The position numbers and the translations under genes are program-made. Positions 1-8,469 of a stretch of 45,719 nt of DNA are shown piece by piece. Position 1 is the first letter of the stretch, and every line of letters starts with the position of its first letter. The notes under the pieces are model-generated. The model did not search any database and had not been told where the DNA came from. It was given only the letters and a program-made list of their open reading frames with translations. This DNA comes from Armatimonadaceae bacterium (lineage in GTDB: Bacteria > Armatimonadota > Armatimonadia > Armatimonadales > Armatimonadaceae): positions 1 through 45,719 of the forward strand of contig JAUJNC010000042.1 of NCBI GenBank assembly GCA_030446525.1, written 5' to 3'.

Positions 1-1427
1 GCCGCCGCGAGCGCCTGGTACTCGTGGAACAGGGTGTGCGCGTACATCAGGTGCGGCCCGCCATGGAGGTAGACGATCGTCGGGCGTGGCGACGGTGCCT
101 CCTCCCCGTCCGGCGGCAAGATCGCCCAGCACGGGACGGCGTGTCCCTCGGGCGACGGCGCCTCGAAATAACGCGGCGCCGAAAGGCGCACCTCGTCGAG
201 CAGCGCCTGGTTCAGCCGCGTCAGGCGGCGGAAGAACGAGGAGCCGGCCGATAGCGCGTACAGGTCGCCCGCGTCCGCCGGCGTCGCGAGCAGCAGCGCC
301 AGGTTTTCGCCTTTGGCGTCCGGGGTGAACCCGGTGACGGCGTGCGTCCCCTCCGTCAGCCGCCGCGGCCCGGCCCCTTCCGTGGCATCGACGCCGATGC
401 GGTACACGTCGACCGTGCCGCGTTCCGACGCCAGCAGCAGGATCGACGCGCCGTCCGCGGACCAGTACGGGCCGCTCTCGCCAGCGCCCGCCACGTCACC
501 GATGGCCGCGCTGCCACAGTGGACGTCCCAGCCGGGCGTCAGATCGCGCGCCGCGCCGCCGCCCACGGGCGCGGTCCACGGGTGGATGTTGGTGACGCCC
601 CACACTTCGTCCGCTTTATCGTGGCCCAGGTAGGCGATCTGCGCGCCATCGGGCGACCACGCCGGGCTGCCCTTGGGACCCTGCGGGCAGTCGAGCCGCC
701 TCGCCTCCGCACCTTCGGCCAGCCCCTCCGCGGGAATGACGAACAGATCCTCCGCGTTCGGCAGCAGGTCGGGGTCGTCCGCCGTGTTGGCGACGTACGC
801 GATCTGCTTGCCGTCCGGCGACCAGCAGAAGGGGCCATAGTCTTTGTCGCCGGAGGTGATCTGCCTCACGTCCCGCCTCGCCACATCGAGCACATGGATG
901 TGATAACGGCCGCCGACGAAGCCGTTCCCTTCTTCGCGGTAGTGGAGGCGCGTGATCTCGCGGGGCGGCGACGAGCGCTCCTTCTTTTTGCGTTCCTCGA
1001 CCGCCTCTTCGCGCCACTGCTCGTCGACAGGGCGGAAGGTGAAGGCGATGCGCGTCCCGTCCGGCGACCAGCGCAGGTCGGCGATGCTGCCTTGCGGCAG
1101 GTCGGTGATCTTCCGGGCCTCGCCGCCGTCGGCGGGCAACAGGAAGATCTGCCCCTTCTTGTCCTCGCGCCCGCTGGTGAAGGCCAGCTGCTTTCCGTCC
1201 GGCGACCACCGCGGCGCGCCTTCGGAATCCTGGCTGAAAGTCCACTGCCGCGCCGTGCCACCGCCCTCCGCCGTGGGCACGACCCAGATATGGGAGAAGG
1301 TTTTATTTTTCTCCAAATCCATCGTCCGCAGCACGAACGCCATCCGGCTCCCGTCGGGCGCCATCTGCGGATCGGACGCCGTGCGGATTCGCGCCAGGTC
1401 GTCTATGGTTATCGGTCGCTTATCCAC
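1..1427 (-). CDS. S9-family (acylaminoacyl/dipeptidyl) peptidase, C-terminus beyond the window
   Basis: The minus-strand frame from GTG at 1427 stays open to base 1, about 475 residues. It shows repeated WSPDG motifs (TolB/WD40-like blades of the N-terminal propeller), as in RWSPDGTRIAFTF and CWSPDGKQIAYVA. Near the left edge comes YLHGGPH, the oxyanion-hole motif that opens the alpha/beta-hydrolase domain of S9 peptidases. The catalytic Ser, Asp and His lie beyond the edge. Family members are usually 600-700 residues, so roughly a third is missing. No signal peptide is visible, which suggests a cytosolic oligopeptidase. The GTG start overlaps the last 8 bases of the upstream 58-residue gene, so translation is probably coupled. 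The family is clear; the substrate is unknown. Confidence 0.88.
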   Translation of the reverse strand, partial: MDKRPITIDDLARIRTASDPQMAPDGSRMAFVLRTMDLEKNKTFSHIWVVPTAEGGGTARQWTFSQDSEGAPRWSPDGKQLAFTSGREDKKGQIFLLPADGGEARKITDLPQGSIADLRWSPDGTRIAFTFRPVDEQWREEAVEERKKKERSSPPREITRLHYREEGNGFVGGRYHIHVLDVARRDVRQITSGDKDYGPFCWSPDGKQIAYVANTADDPDLLPNAEDLFVIPAEGLAEGAEARRLDCPQGPKGSPAWSPDGAQIAYLGHDKADEVWGVTNIHPWTAPVGGGAARDLTPGWDVHCGSAAIGDVAGAGESGPYWSADGASILLLASERGTVDVYRIGVDATEGAGPRRLTEGTHAVTGFTPDAKGENLALLLATPADAGDLYALSAGSSFFRRLTRLNQALLDEVRLSAPRYFEAPSPEGHAVPCWAILPPDGEEAPSPRPTIVYLHGGPHLMYAHTLFHEYQALAA

Positions 1428-1596
1428 CGCGCTGCCTCAGCTTACCCCCTGCCCGCATCCGCTTCACGAAGGGCGACTCACCAGCCTGGGCGCGCGCCTC
1501 CTCGTAATCGCGATCCCGGCGCTCGATCAGCGCATCCACTTCTTCCTGGTGGTCCTCATAGTAGGAGAAGCCAGATGTGGGTGGTGCGGTTGCCAT
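1420..1596 (-). CDS. Small hypothetical protein (58 aa), coupled to the S9 peptidase
   Basis: ATG at 1596 (complement) opens a 58-residue frame starting MATAPPTSGFSYYEDHQEE and ending in LRQRGG. It is charged and probably helical (EEVDALIERRDRDYEEARAQ), with no membrane segment. A purine-rich GAAGGTAAGAAG precedes the start. Its stop overlaps the GTG of the peptidase gene by 8 nt, the main reason to believe it is translated. A TACAAT box about 25 nt upstream on the same strand could be a -10 element. I do not recognise a family. Confidence 0.5.
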   Translation of the reverse strand: MATAPPTSGFSYYEDHQEEVDALIERRDRDYEEARAQAGESPFVKRMRAGGKLRQRGG

Positions 1597-1765
1597 GGCT
1601 TCTTACCTTCACCCTATTGTACTCTACAGATCCGGTTTCCGTATAGGATCATCCGTTGAGGCTTTTTCTTGGCTCATTGTAATCCACTGCTGCCAACGTG
1701 CCTGCAGGACGGTCACCACAGGCGGCTACCGATGTTCTTCTCCTCAGCGCCGGACATAGGCTCTC

Positions 1766-1925
1766 TCAAGAATTGACGCCCGGTTGCTGGCGCAGTCCCC
1801 ACAGGGAGACCTGGGGCCTGGGCCAGCGCATCCCCTCGCTGTTGTAGCGCCCGCAGTCACGGCAACGGTACACCTGATTGCGGTTCCTGTCCCGTTTACC
1901 CTCCCGCCGGCACCTGCCGCCGCAA
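1766..1925 (-). pseudogene. Relic with IS1-type zinc-ribbon motif
   Basis: One minus-strand frame reads NRNQVYRCRDCGRYNSEG before a stop at 1766-1768. The pattern YRCRDCGR resembles the second half of the zinc ribbon at the N-terminus of IS1/IS1595-type transposases (CxxC-x(n)-YRCxxCxR). The first CxxC is not preserved and no catalytic domain follows, so at most this is a short decayed fragment. It lies next to the IS630 relic. Confidence 0.28.
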
Positions 1926-2804
1926 GGTCACCGGTCAGGTGCAAGCCGATCTGCTGATGCGGGCCTGTCCGGCCCCGCCGCAGGGCAAAGAGCGCTGGGC
2001 GCTGCGCCCGCTCGCTGATGAGCTGGCCCGCCTGGGGGTGGCCGAGGGCCTCTGGCATGTGGCAGTGTACCAGGCGCTCGAAAAAGCGGAGCCAGAGCGT
2101 GGCAGGCAAGGGGCGGGGGCAGGACGGGCGAGCCCCCGGCTCGGTCTGTCGCCCAGCGGGAGGAGGCGCCCGGCGTGTATGCCCGTCCCTTTGATCCGGC
2201 GCGCCCGCTGGCCTGCCTGGGCCAGAAGAGCAAGGCGTCGCGTGGCCGGATCCGCGAGCCCTTGCCCGCCGAGCCGGGGCAGCCGCGGCGCATCGACGCG
2301 CAGCACGCGCCAAACGGCACGGCCGACCTGTGCGTGTGGCGGGAGCCACCGGCGGGCAGGCGCGGTGTTCAGGCCACCCAGCGGCGCTGCGCCGCGGGCT
2401 TGGGCCCTGCGCTTGGGCACCTGTGGGATGTGGTCTATCCGGCGGCGGAAACGATCGCGCTGGTCGTGGATAACTGGTCGTGGATACGCTGAACACACGG
2501 CCCGCAGAGCCTGTACGAGACGTCCGCAGCGCAGGAGGCGCACCGCCTGGCCCACCGGTTTGAATGGCATCCCGCGCCGGAGCATGGCAGTTGGCTCAAC
2601 ATCGCCGCGTGCGACCTGTCGGTGCTCTCTGGCCAATGCCTGAAGCGCCGGGTACCGGACAAGGGGACGCCGGGACGGGACGTCGCCGCCTGGGAACAGG
2701 CGCGCAACGGCGCGGCGGCTGTGGTGCGCTGGCAGTTCAGCACGGCCGATGCCCGAATCGAATCGCGCCGACTGTACCCGCAGATTCATAACGATTCAAC
2801 TTAA
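1924..2804 (+). pseudogene. IS630-family transposase, frameshifted relic
   Basis: Three frames together recover an IS630 transposase. The first (about 1924-2110) reads KVTGQVQADLLMRACP and RWALRPLADELARLG, typical of the helix-turn-helix part. The second (2175-2492) reads VYARPFDPARPLACLGQKSK, IREPLPAEPGQP and VYPAAETIALVVDNW, the DDE-fold core. The third (to 2804) reads EHGSWLN and AACDLSVLSGQC, the region of the last catalytic acidic residue; the usual HGSWLNxAE-type acidic position is altered. At least two frameshifts and a lost 5' end make it non-functional. No terminal repeats were identified. Confidence 0.75.
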
Positions 2805-2826
2805 CGGAGGACTAGGATATAGGGCT

Positions 2827-2943
2827 ATGACGAAACATGAGACCATGAATTCGGCCCAGGCTGCAGCGACAACGGCTTTTCTGACGCTTGTGCTGTTGGC
2901 GTCCACATTACCGGCGCGATCTGGGCAAGAAAGCCGCCCTTAG
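2827..2943 (+). CDS. Short open frame resembling a signal peptide (38 aa)
   Basis: ATG at 2827 opens MTKHETMNSAQ followed by a hydrophobic stretch (TTAFLTLVLLASTLPA) and stops at 2941-2943. It looks like the start of an exported protein cut off after its signal sequence. AACGGAGG lies about 20 nt upstream, too far to be a good ribosome site. It may be a truncated gene or chance. Confidence 0.2.
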   Translation: MTKHETMNSAQAAATTAFLTLVLLASTLPARSGQESRP

Positions 2944-3420
2944 CTCGGCTTTCTCCCAGCTGCCTCACCAGCCGCTGGGCGCCCGAAAGCTCGCCTGAGC
3001 GCTCCCGCACGAACAGCGGCAGGTCCGGGTTCACAGCCCGCAGCGCCCCCCGTACAGCTCCGCTCGGCCGCCTGCCCGGGCGCCGGCGCGGCGGGGGGGA
3101 GGCGCAGCAGGCGCGCCACCGCATAGACGGACAGCCCCTTCCCCTTGCCGGCGGCGATCGCCGCTTCCAGAAGCGCCATTGCCGTGCCGGCCTCGGCCTG
3201 GCTTGCCGCCAGTACCTGGACCCAGAGATGATTCAGCCCCTTGCGCCCGGCCGCCTCCGCGGCGTCGCGGGCCTCCTGGGCCGTGGCGGGGCGACGCAAA
3301 GCGCCCGCGTCTTCATCGCCGGCGGCAGCGACACCGGCGGCCTCCTGGGGGCAGGCTGGCTTTTACACGTACATGACACTGTCCTTGTCGCCGAAGAACG
3401 GAATGACCCTGACCTTAACG
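2940..3420 (-). pseudogene. Unrecognised decayed reading frame
   Basis: The minus strand is open from about 3345 to 2940, with a protein-like segment GLNHLWVQVLAAS and GKGKGLSVYAVARLLRL. A neighbouring frame then carries ALRAVNPDLPLFVRERSGE. Upstream, across a stop, is VKVRVIPFFGDKDS. The pieces read like one gene broken by frameshifts. The alternating pattern (xHLWVQV ... GLSVYAV) is faintly like glycosyl-hydrolase-10-like TIM barrels, but I cannot assign a family. The neighbourhood is otherwise degraded. Confidence 0.25.
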
Positions 3421-3509
3421 CAAACCCAGGAGGAAATCACCGCACAAAGAGCTAACAGGGCGTTCATGAGGCGTCTTGATATGCCACAGCGGAATCGGCA
3501 GGGCTGAGC

Positions 3510-3989
3510 GTGGATTCAGGGGCGCACCGGTCCGGCGCGCAAGAGCAACATACCTGGACGGCCCGTGTGCGCTGGACTGAGCAGCGCCACGCGACGGCCT
3601 ATGCCCGCAACCACGCCTTTTCCATCGGCTCCCCGGTCAGCTTCAACAACACCGACGCGCACCCCAGCGCGGTAGAGTATCTCCTCGGCGCCCTCGGCGG
3701 CGAACTTCTCAGCGGATTCGCCCGCGCCGCATCCCGGCGCGCCGTTCATCTCGATGCCATCGAGGCGGCCCTCACCGGCCGACTCAACAACCCGCTTATC
3801 GCTCTGGGCGTCATCGGCGAGAGCGGCCATTGCGGTTTCGAGGAGATAGCGGCTACCCTCTACGTCAGCGCCGACGCCGACGAAGCCCTTCTCGACCAGA
3901 TCTGGCAGGCCACGCTGGCAGCATCTCCGCTCGTCAACACCCTCCGGCGCTGCATCACCTTAAACCTGGAGCTAAGCGTCGTCCTCTGA
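3510..3989 (+). CDS. OsmC-family protein lacking both usual catalytic cysteines
   Basis: This 159-residue protein starts at GTG 3510, the first of four co-directional genes. The pattern HPSAVEYLLGALGGELLSGFA followed by an amphipathic helix and a beta-rich half matches the OsmC/Ohr fold. In peroxide-reducing members the first helix carries a Cys (ALxGCH/Y) and a second Cys lies in a later CPV motif. Here those sites read GGEL and ASPLVNTL, so the thiol peroxidase chemistry should be absent. The remaining cysteines (GHCGFEE, RRCITLN) are not at those sites. The partner role within the operon is inferred to be binding or non-redox chemistry on a small organic, perhaps sulfur-containing, molecule. 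It is separated by 32 nt from the next start. Confidence 0.8.
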   Translation: MDSGAHRSGAQEQHTWTARVRWTEQRHATAYARNHAFSIGSPVSFNNTDAHPSAVEYLLGALGGELLSGFARAASRRAVHLDAIEAALTGRLNNPLIALGVIGESGHCGFEEIAATLYVSADADEALLDQIWQATLAASPLVNTLRRCITLNLELSVVL

Positions 3990-4021
3990 CCGCGTTCTCG
4001 CGACCCATGGAAAGGAACCCT

Positions 4022-5170
4022 GTGTACCAACTCACAAACGAGCAAGATGCCATCCTTCAGGAGATAATCCGTATCGCCGACGAGAAGATCGCCCCGGCGG
4101 CATCCGAGGTAGATGCGGAGGGCCGGTTCCCACGCGAGGCGATCGACGCCCTGGCCGGCGCGGGGCTTCTCGGCCTGACCGTTCCCGCCGAGTTCGGCGG
4201 AAAAGGGCAGGGGATGCGTGTCGCCTGCGCCGCGCTGGAGACCATCGGTGGACGGTGCGCCTCCGCCGGCATGATCTACCTGATGCACCTGTGTGGCTGC
4301 GCCTGTTACGCGGCGCGGCCCGATGCCACGGGCGACCTGCTGCGCGCCGCGGCGCGCGGCGAGCATCTGACCACGCTCGCCTGGAGCGAGAAGGGATCGC
4401 GCAGCCACTTCTGGGCGCCGGTCGGCCAGGCGCATCAGCGTGAGGGCTATCTGGTGCTGAATGCGCAGAAGTCGTGGGTGACCTCGGCCGGCGAGGCTGA
4501 CGGGTACGTGGTCTCGAGCCGCGCGCCGGGCGCTACCGAGCCGATGGACACGATGCTTTACTTCCTGCTGCGAGAGGACCCGGGTCTGTCGGTCAGTGGG
4601 AAGTGGGACGCCATGGGGATGCGCGGCAATGTCAGCGCCCCGATGGCGATCAGGGATGTCGAGATTGGCGCCGACCGCGCCCTCTGCGACCCTGGCCAGG
4701 GCTTCTCGCAGATGATGCAGGTGCTGCCCTGGTTCAGCCTGGGCAATGCCGCCATCTCGGTCGGTATCGCCGAGGCGGCGACGCAGGAAACGACAAAGCA
4801 CCTGACCGGCAGCCGCCTGGAGCACCTGGGCAATGCCCTCGCCGACCTGCCGATACTGCGGGCGCGGTTAGCACAGATGCGTATCGAGACCGACCGCGCG
4901 CGGGCGCATCTGGTGAGCGCGCTGCACGCGGTCGAGAACCCCAGCGACGCGACCATGCGGATGGTGCTGGAGGTCAAGGCCGCCGCATCCGAGTCGGCGC
5001 TGGAGGTGACGGACCTGGCGATGAAGGCCTGCGGCGGCGCGGCCTTCAGCAAACACCTGGGCATCGAGCGCAACTTCCGGGACGCACGAGCGGCGGGCGT
5101 GATGGCCCCGACCTCCGACGTCCTCTACGATCTCATCGGCCGCGCCCTCTGCGGCCTGCCCCTGTTTTAG
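4022..5170 (+). CDS. Acyl-CoA-dehydrogenase-fold flavoprotein, monooxygenase-like (no catalytic Glu)
   Basis: GTG 4022 is preceded by AAAGGAACCCT and is preferred; ATG 4007 is an in-frame alternative without a Shine-Dalgarno. The roughly 380 residues show the three-domain ACAD order: N-terminal helices (LTNEQDAILQEI, LLGLTVPAEFGGKGQG), the beta domain with LAWSEKGSRSHFW and LNAQKSWVTSAGEADGYV, then the C-terminal helical bundle. Near the end, GGAAFSKHLGIERNFRDARA is the usual flavin-contact region. Where classical dehydrogenases have YEGTSE, this protein has MAPTSD, so the catalytic Glu is replaced. That is typical of ACAD-fold flavin monooxygenases acting on organosulfur or aromatic compounds (the DszC/SfnB group). 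It is cytosolic; function beyond this is inference. Confidence 0.85.
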   Translation: MYQLTNEQDAILQEIIRIADEKIAPAASEVDAEGRFPREAIDALAGAGLLGLTVPAEFGGKGQGMRVACAALETIGGRCASAGMIYLMHLCGCACYAARPDATGDLLRAAARGEHLTTLAWSEKGSRSHFWAPVGQAHQREGYLVLNAQKSWVTSAGEADGYVVSSRAPGATEPMDTMLYFLLREDPGLSVSGKWDAMGMRGNVSAPMAIRDVEIGADRALCDPGQGFSQMMQVLPWFSLGNAAISVGIAEAATQETTKHLTGSRLEHLGNALADLPILRARLAQMRIETDRARAHLVSALHAVENPSDATMRMVLEVKAAASESALEVTDLAMKACGGAAFSKHLGIERNFRDARAAGVMAPTSDVLYDLIGRALCGLPLF

Positions 5171-5182
5171 AAAGGCGTTCTT

Positions 5183-6007
5183 ATGCAGTCACCAATCCTT
5201 GTTGGCGCGGTGGTCTACGACCCGAAGGTGGTCGTGATCTGGGACATTATCAAGGACTTCTTCCAGAGCGAAGGCTCTCCGATCGACTACGTTTTCTACA
5301 GCAACTACGAGCTTCAGGTCGAGGCGCTTCTGGCCGGGCATATCCATATTGCCTGGAACTCCCCGCTTGCGTGGCTGGACGCCGAACGGCGCTCGGGCGG
5401 CGCGTGCCGGGCCATCGCTATGCGCGACACCGACCGCGACCGCGTCTCGCACCTGCTGGTCCGGAAGGACGGGGGCATCAAGAGCATCGCGGATCTGAAG
5501 GGGAAAACGATAGCGACCGGGGCGAAAGACTCCCCGCAAGCGACCCTGATCCCGCTGAACCTGATCGAGCGCAATGGACTGCTGCCCGAGCGCGACTTCA
5601 CCCCACGGCGCTTCGACCTGCTGGTCGGCAAGCACGGCGATCATGTCGGCGGCGAACTGGAAGCGCTCAAAAGTCTCCTTGCGGGCGAGAGCGATGCCTG
5701 CGCGGTGCTCGACCTCAACTGGGAGCGCTGGCAGGGCGACGGCACTGCGGACCCGGGCCGGGTAGAGGTCCTTGCCACGACTGAGAAGTTTGACCACTGC
5801 AACTTCACCGTTCTGGACAGCTTCCCTGCGGCGCAGGAGGAGTGCTGGAAGCGGGTGCTCTTCTCGATGCGCTACGACAATCCGGCGCATCGCGGGATGA
5901 TGGATATGGAGGGGCTGAAGGAGTGGCTGCCGGGCCGCACCAGCGGCTACGCGGCACTGAGCGAAGCGGTGACGCGGCAGAAGTTCTTCGCGCCGCAGGC
6001 GACATGA
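5183..6007 (+). CDS. PhnD/SsuA-type substrate-binding-protein fold without signal peptide
   Basis: The 274-residue product starts MQSPILVGAVVYDPKVVV, with AAAGG upstream of ATG 5183. Segments such as SNYELQVEALLAGHIHIAWN and IKSIADLKGKTIATGAKDSPQ match periplasmic phosphonate/sulfonate binding proteins (PhnD/SsuA/THI5-like). There is no signal peptide or lipobox, and no permease or ATPase gene nearby. A cytosolic protein of this fold may be an enzyme or sensor, as in the menaquinone enzymes MqnA/MqnD and in THI5. The gene sits 12 nt after the flavoprotein, and its TGA overlaps the ATG of the MetE-like gene (ATGA), so the last two proteins are translationally coupled. Confidence 0.82.
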   Translation: MQSPILVGAVVYDPKVVVIWDIIKDFFQSEGSPIDYVFYSNYELQVEALLAGHIHIAWNSPLAWLDAERRSGGACRAIAMRDTDRDRVSHLLVRKDGGIKSIADLKGKTIATGAKDSPQATLIPLNLIERNGLLPERDFTPRRFDLLVGKHGDHVGGELEALKSLLAGESDACAVLDLNWERWQGDGTADPGRVEVLATTEKFDHCNFTVLDSFPAAQEECWKRVLFSMRYDNPAHRGMMDMEGLKEWLPGRTSGYAALSEAVTRQKFFAPQAT

Positions 6008-7185
6008 CCGATCTGCCGCTCTTTCCCGTGACCATGGTCGGGAGTTGGCCCCGTTCGGAGGCGCTGCTGCGCGCGCTGCGCCGCTGGCAACGGGGGCAGA
6101 TCACGCGCGACACCTTCGAGCGGGTCGCCGACGATGCCGTGCGCGACGTCCTGCGAATACAGGAGGAAGCCGGGGTCAATATCGTCACCGACGGCGAGCA
6201 GCGCCGGGACAACTTCTACTCGTTCGTGGCGACGAAGCTGGAGGGTGTCCGGCTGATGTCACTCTCGGAGATGTTGGAGGTGGTTGAGGACCGGGCGGGC
6301 TTCGAGCGCCTGCTGCAGACCCTCGATGTGCCGGCATTCTCGATACGAAACCCGACCTGTGTCGGACCGATACGCCGCCGCGAGCCGCTGGCGCTGGACG
6401 AATACAACTTCCTGCGAGCGCACACCGACAGGCCGATCAAGGTCCCGCTGCCCGGACCGTATCTTCTCACCCGCGCAATGTGGGTGAAGCAGGTGAGCGG
6501 GGCGGTCTACGCGAGCAAGGAGGATCTGGCCGAGGATGTGATCGCGGTTCTACGTGCGGAGGCCGCCGCGCTCCGGGACGCCGGCGCGGCATTTATACAA
6601 TTTGACGAGCCGGTGCTGACCGAGGTGGCGTTCAACCCATCGGGGACGCGTACCTTCATGTGTGCCGCGCTCGCCGCCCGCGCCGACCCGGCGGAGGAGC
6701 TGGAGTGGGCGGTCTCGCTGATCAACCGGGTGATCGAGGGGCTGGACGATGTTCGCACCGGTGTCCATATCTGCCGGGGCAATTGGAGCCAGAACGAGCA
6801 GACGCTGCTCAGCGGCTCGTACCATCCTCTGACCCCTTACCTGGAGCGGCTGACAGCACGCCAGTTGGTGCTGGAGTTCGCCACCCCCCGCGCCGGTGAG
6901 CTGCCGGCCGTCCTGGGTTCCGCGGCGATTCAGGCAGGCAAGGAGTTGGGCCTGGGGCTCGTCAACCCCCGCGGCGAACTCGTCGAGCCTGTCGAGGCGC
7001 TGCTCGCCCGAGCCACCGAAGCGCTCGATTACGTCCCGCCCGAGCGCCTGTTCCTCAACCCCGACTGCGGCTTCGGCACCTTCTCCAGCCGCCCGGTGAA
7101 CACGGTCGAGATTGCGCAGCGAAAACTGGCCGCTATCGCCCGAACGGCGGAGATACTGCGGAAACGGTCTTTGGCGCCAGGTTGA
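6004..7185 (+). CDS. MetE C-terminal-like zinc methyltransferase (cobalamin-independent methionine synthase II family)
   Basis: ATG 6004 overlaps the previous stop. The roughly 393 residues correspond only to the catalytic half of MetE (the full enzyme is about 750). The zinc ligands are all visible: His and Cys in HICRGNW, Glu in LVLEFATPRAGEL, Cys in FLNPDCGFGTF. The start FPVTMVGSWPRS, the segment TDGEQRRDNFYSF and the loop IQFDEPVLTE are family hallmarks. Without the MetE N-terminal half it probably does not use triglutamyl-folate in the standard way. Known relatives are the folate-independent core-MetE methionine synthases and epoxyalkane:coenzyme M transferase. It should activate a thiol on zinc and transfer an alkyl or methyl group; the donor is unknown. 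It is the last gene of the operon. Confidence 0.88.
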   Translation: MTDLPLFPVTMVGSWPRSEALLRALRRWQRGQITRDTFERVADDAVRDVLRIQEEAGVNIVTDGEQRRDNFYSFVATKLEGVRLMSLSEMLEVVEDRAGFERLLQTLDVPAFSIRNPTCVGPIRRREPLALDEYNFLRAHTDRPIKVPLPGPYLLTRAMWVKQVSGAVYASKEDLAEDVIAVLRAEAAALRDAGAAFIQFDEPVLTEVAFNPSGTRTFMCAALAARADPAEELEWAVSLINRVIEGLDDVRTGVHICRGNWSQNEQTLLSGSYHPLTPYLERLTARQLVLEFATPRAGELPAVLGSAAIQAGKELGLGLVNPRGELVEPVEALLARATEALDYVPPERLFLNPDCGFGTFSSRPVNTVEIAQRKLAAIARTAEILRKRSLAPG

Positions 7186-7198
7186 TTAACCCGTTTGA

Positions 7199-7213
7199 AG
7201 TCCCGCCGGGACT
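7199..7213 (+). terminator. Short hairpin after the MetE-like gene
   Basis: AGTCCC-GCC-GGGACT forms a 6-bp stem with a 3-nt loop, 14 nt after the stop codon. No T-tract follows, so it is a weak terminator candidate. The rest of 7214-7396 holds no gene I can support. Confidence 0.3.
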
Positions 7214-7396
7214 CGAAGCGGATGCGTCACTATGTCTTTCGTCTGCTCGCGTGGCGGTGCGACGTTCCTCGTGTCAAAACCTGACAGGCTTGCCGGGCGT
7301 GGCTCTGCGGCAGGCGAGCGCGGCGCTGGCGTGCGGGGGCGATCGACGCGGTCAACAACCTCCGTCATTGTCATAGCTCGAAACGATCCCGAGAAA

Positions 7397-8290
7397 CTAT
7401 CCCCTGACGTACTTGTTAAAGACCCCTAGCGTGCGCTGCCATGCCAGCTTGGCACTCGCTTCGTCATAACGCGGTGTGGTGTCGTTATGGAAGCCGTGAT
7501 TCACTCCCTCGTAGAAATGCGCCCAATACGGCACGTAATGGGCTTTTAGCGCCTCCTCATAGGCGGGCCACCCGTCATTGATGCGCTTGTCCAGCCCGGC
7601 ATAATGAAGCAGCAGCGGGGACTGGATCCTCGCGGCATCGGCGGCAGGCGGCTGCGCGCCGTAAAAGGGTACCCCCGCCGCCAGTTCGGCGCCCAACGTC
7701 ACGGCCAGCAGGTTGACAACCCCGCCACCGAAGCAGAAGCCCACCGCCCCTATCTTGCCGGTGCAATCCGGGTGCGCCTTCAGCCACCGCGCCGCGGCGA
7801 TGAAGTCCTCGTTGACCTTGGGCCGGTCGAGCTTTCGGAACAGTTCGCCGCCCTTTTCATCGTCGCCGGGGTAGCCGCCAAGCGACGTGAGCGCGTCCGG
7901 GGCAAAGGCGATGAACTGCTCCGTGCCGAGGCGCCGCGCCACGTCCTCGATATAGGGATTCAAGCCCCGGTTCTCATGGATCACCAGCACCGCCGGCAGT
8001 TTGCCCGTTGCCTTTGCCGGGCGCACAAAGTACCCCTTGATACTGGCGTTGCCTTTTGGCGAGGGGACCGTGACGTACTGGGTCTTGATCCGGCTGTCGT
8101 CCTTGGGAATCTGTTGCGCCCAGGCGTAGTCCGGCCGCAGGCTCTCCCAGATTGCCAAAGCCGTCATTCCCCCCGTGGCGAACCTCTGCGCGCCTTCGAG
8201 GAAGGTGCGGCGGTCGATGGCACCATGGACGTAGGTGTCAAACAGGTTCAACAACTCCTGCGGATAGTCGGTGGCTTTCTTTCGTTCCAT
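7397..8290 (-). CDS. Dienelactone hydrolase family protein with Tat-type leader
   Basis: ATG at 8290 is preceded on its strand by GGAAGGGAG, giving 297 residues. The N-terminus has about 30 residues and then DRRTFLEG followed by a mildly hydrophobic stretch ending AWAQQ, a twin-arginine export signal. The mature part is an alpha/beta hydrolase: VIHENRGLNPYIED, nucleophile Cys in GFCFGGG, Asp in LDKRIND and His in NHGFHND, the Cys-Asp-His triad of dienelactone hydrolases. Length and Tat leader match the exported dienelactone-hydrolase subgroup rather than the chlorocatechol pathway enzyme, and no catechol genes are nearby. The gene stands alone; substrate unknown. Confidence 0.88.
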   Translation of the reverse strand: MERKKATDYPQELLNLFDTYVHGAIDRRTFLEGAQRFATGGMTALAIWESLRPDYAWAQQIPKDDSRIKTQYVTVPSPKGNASIKGYFVRPAKATGKLPAVLVIHENRGLNPYIEDVARRLGTEQFIAFAPDALTSLGGYPGDDEKGGELFRKLDRPKVNEDFIAAARWLKAHPDCTGKIGAVGFCFGGGVVNLLAVTLGAELAAGVPFYGAQPPAADAARIQSPLLLHYAGLDKRINDGWPAYEEALKAHYVPYWAHFYEGVNHGFHNDTTPRYDEASAKLAWQRTLGVFNKYVRG

Positions 8291-8469
8291 AGAGAAGACT
8301 CCCTTCCAGAGCGAGGCTATACCGGCTTTATTGCTCACAACATAACGGTACTCCTGCGTTACAATTCGGCCACCGCGGCTACCGCGGCTCACGTCGGACC
8401 GGCGGCGGATGTGTACCTGGCCTCACGCAAGGCGTCCGTCGCGATCGCCCCGTTAGCCCACTCAGAGGA

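Noticed and set aside
342..1646. 434-residue open frame on the plus strand across the peptidase region
   Set aside because: It is antisense to a frame with repeated WSPDG blades and an HGGP motif; its Arg/Ala-rich product has no domain and is an effect of high GC.
1935..2789. 284-residue minus-strand frame
   Set aside because: Antisense shadow of the IS630 transposase relic, whose motifs are on the plus strand.
3860..4825. 321-residue minus-strand frame opposite the flavoprotein gene
   Set aside because: Antisense to a clear ACAD-fold protein; no motifs and no ribosome site.
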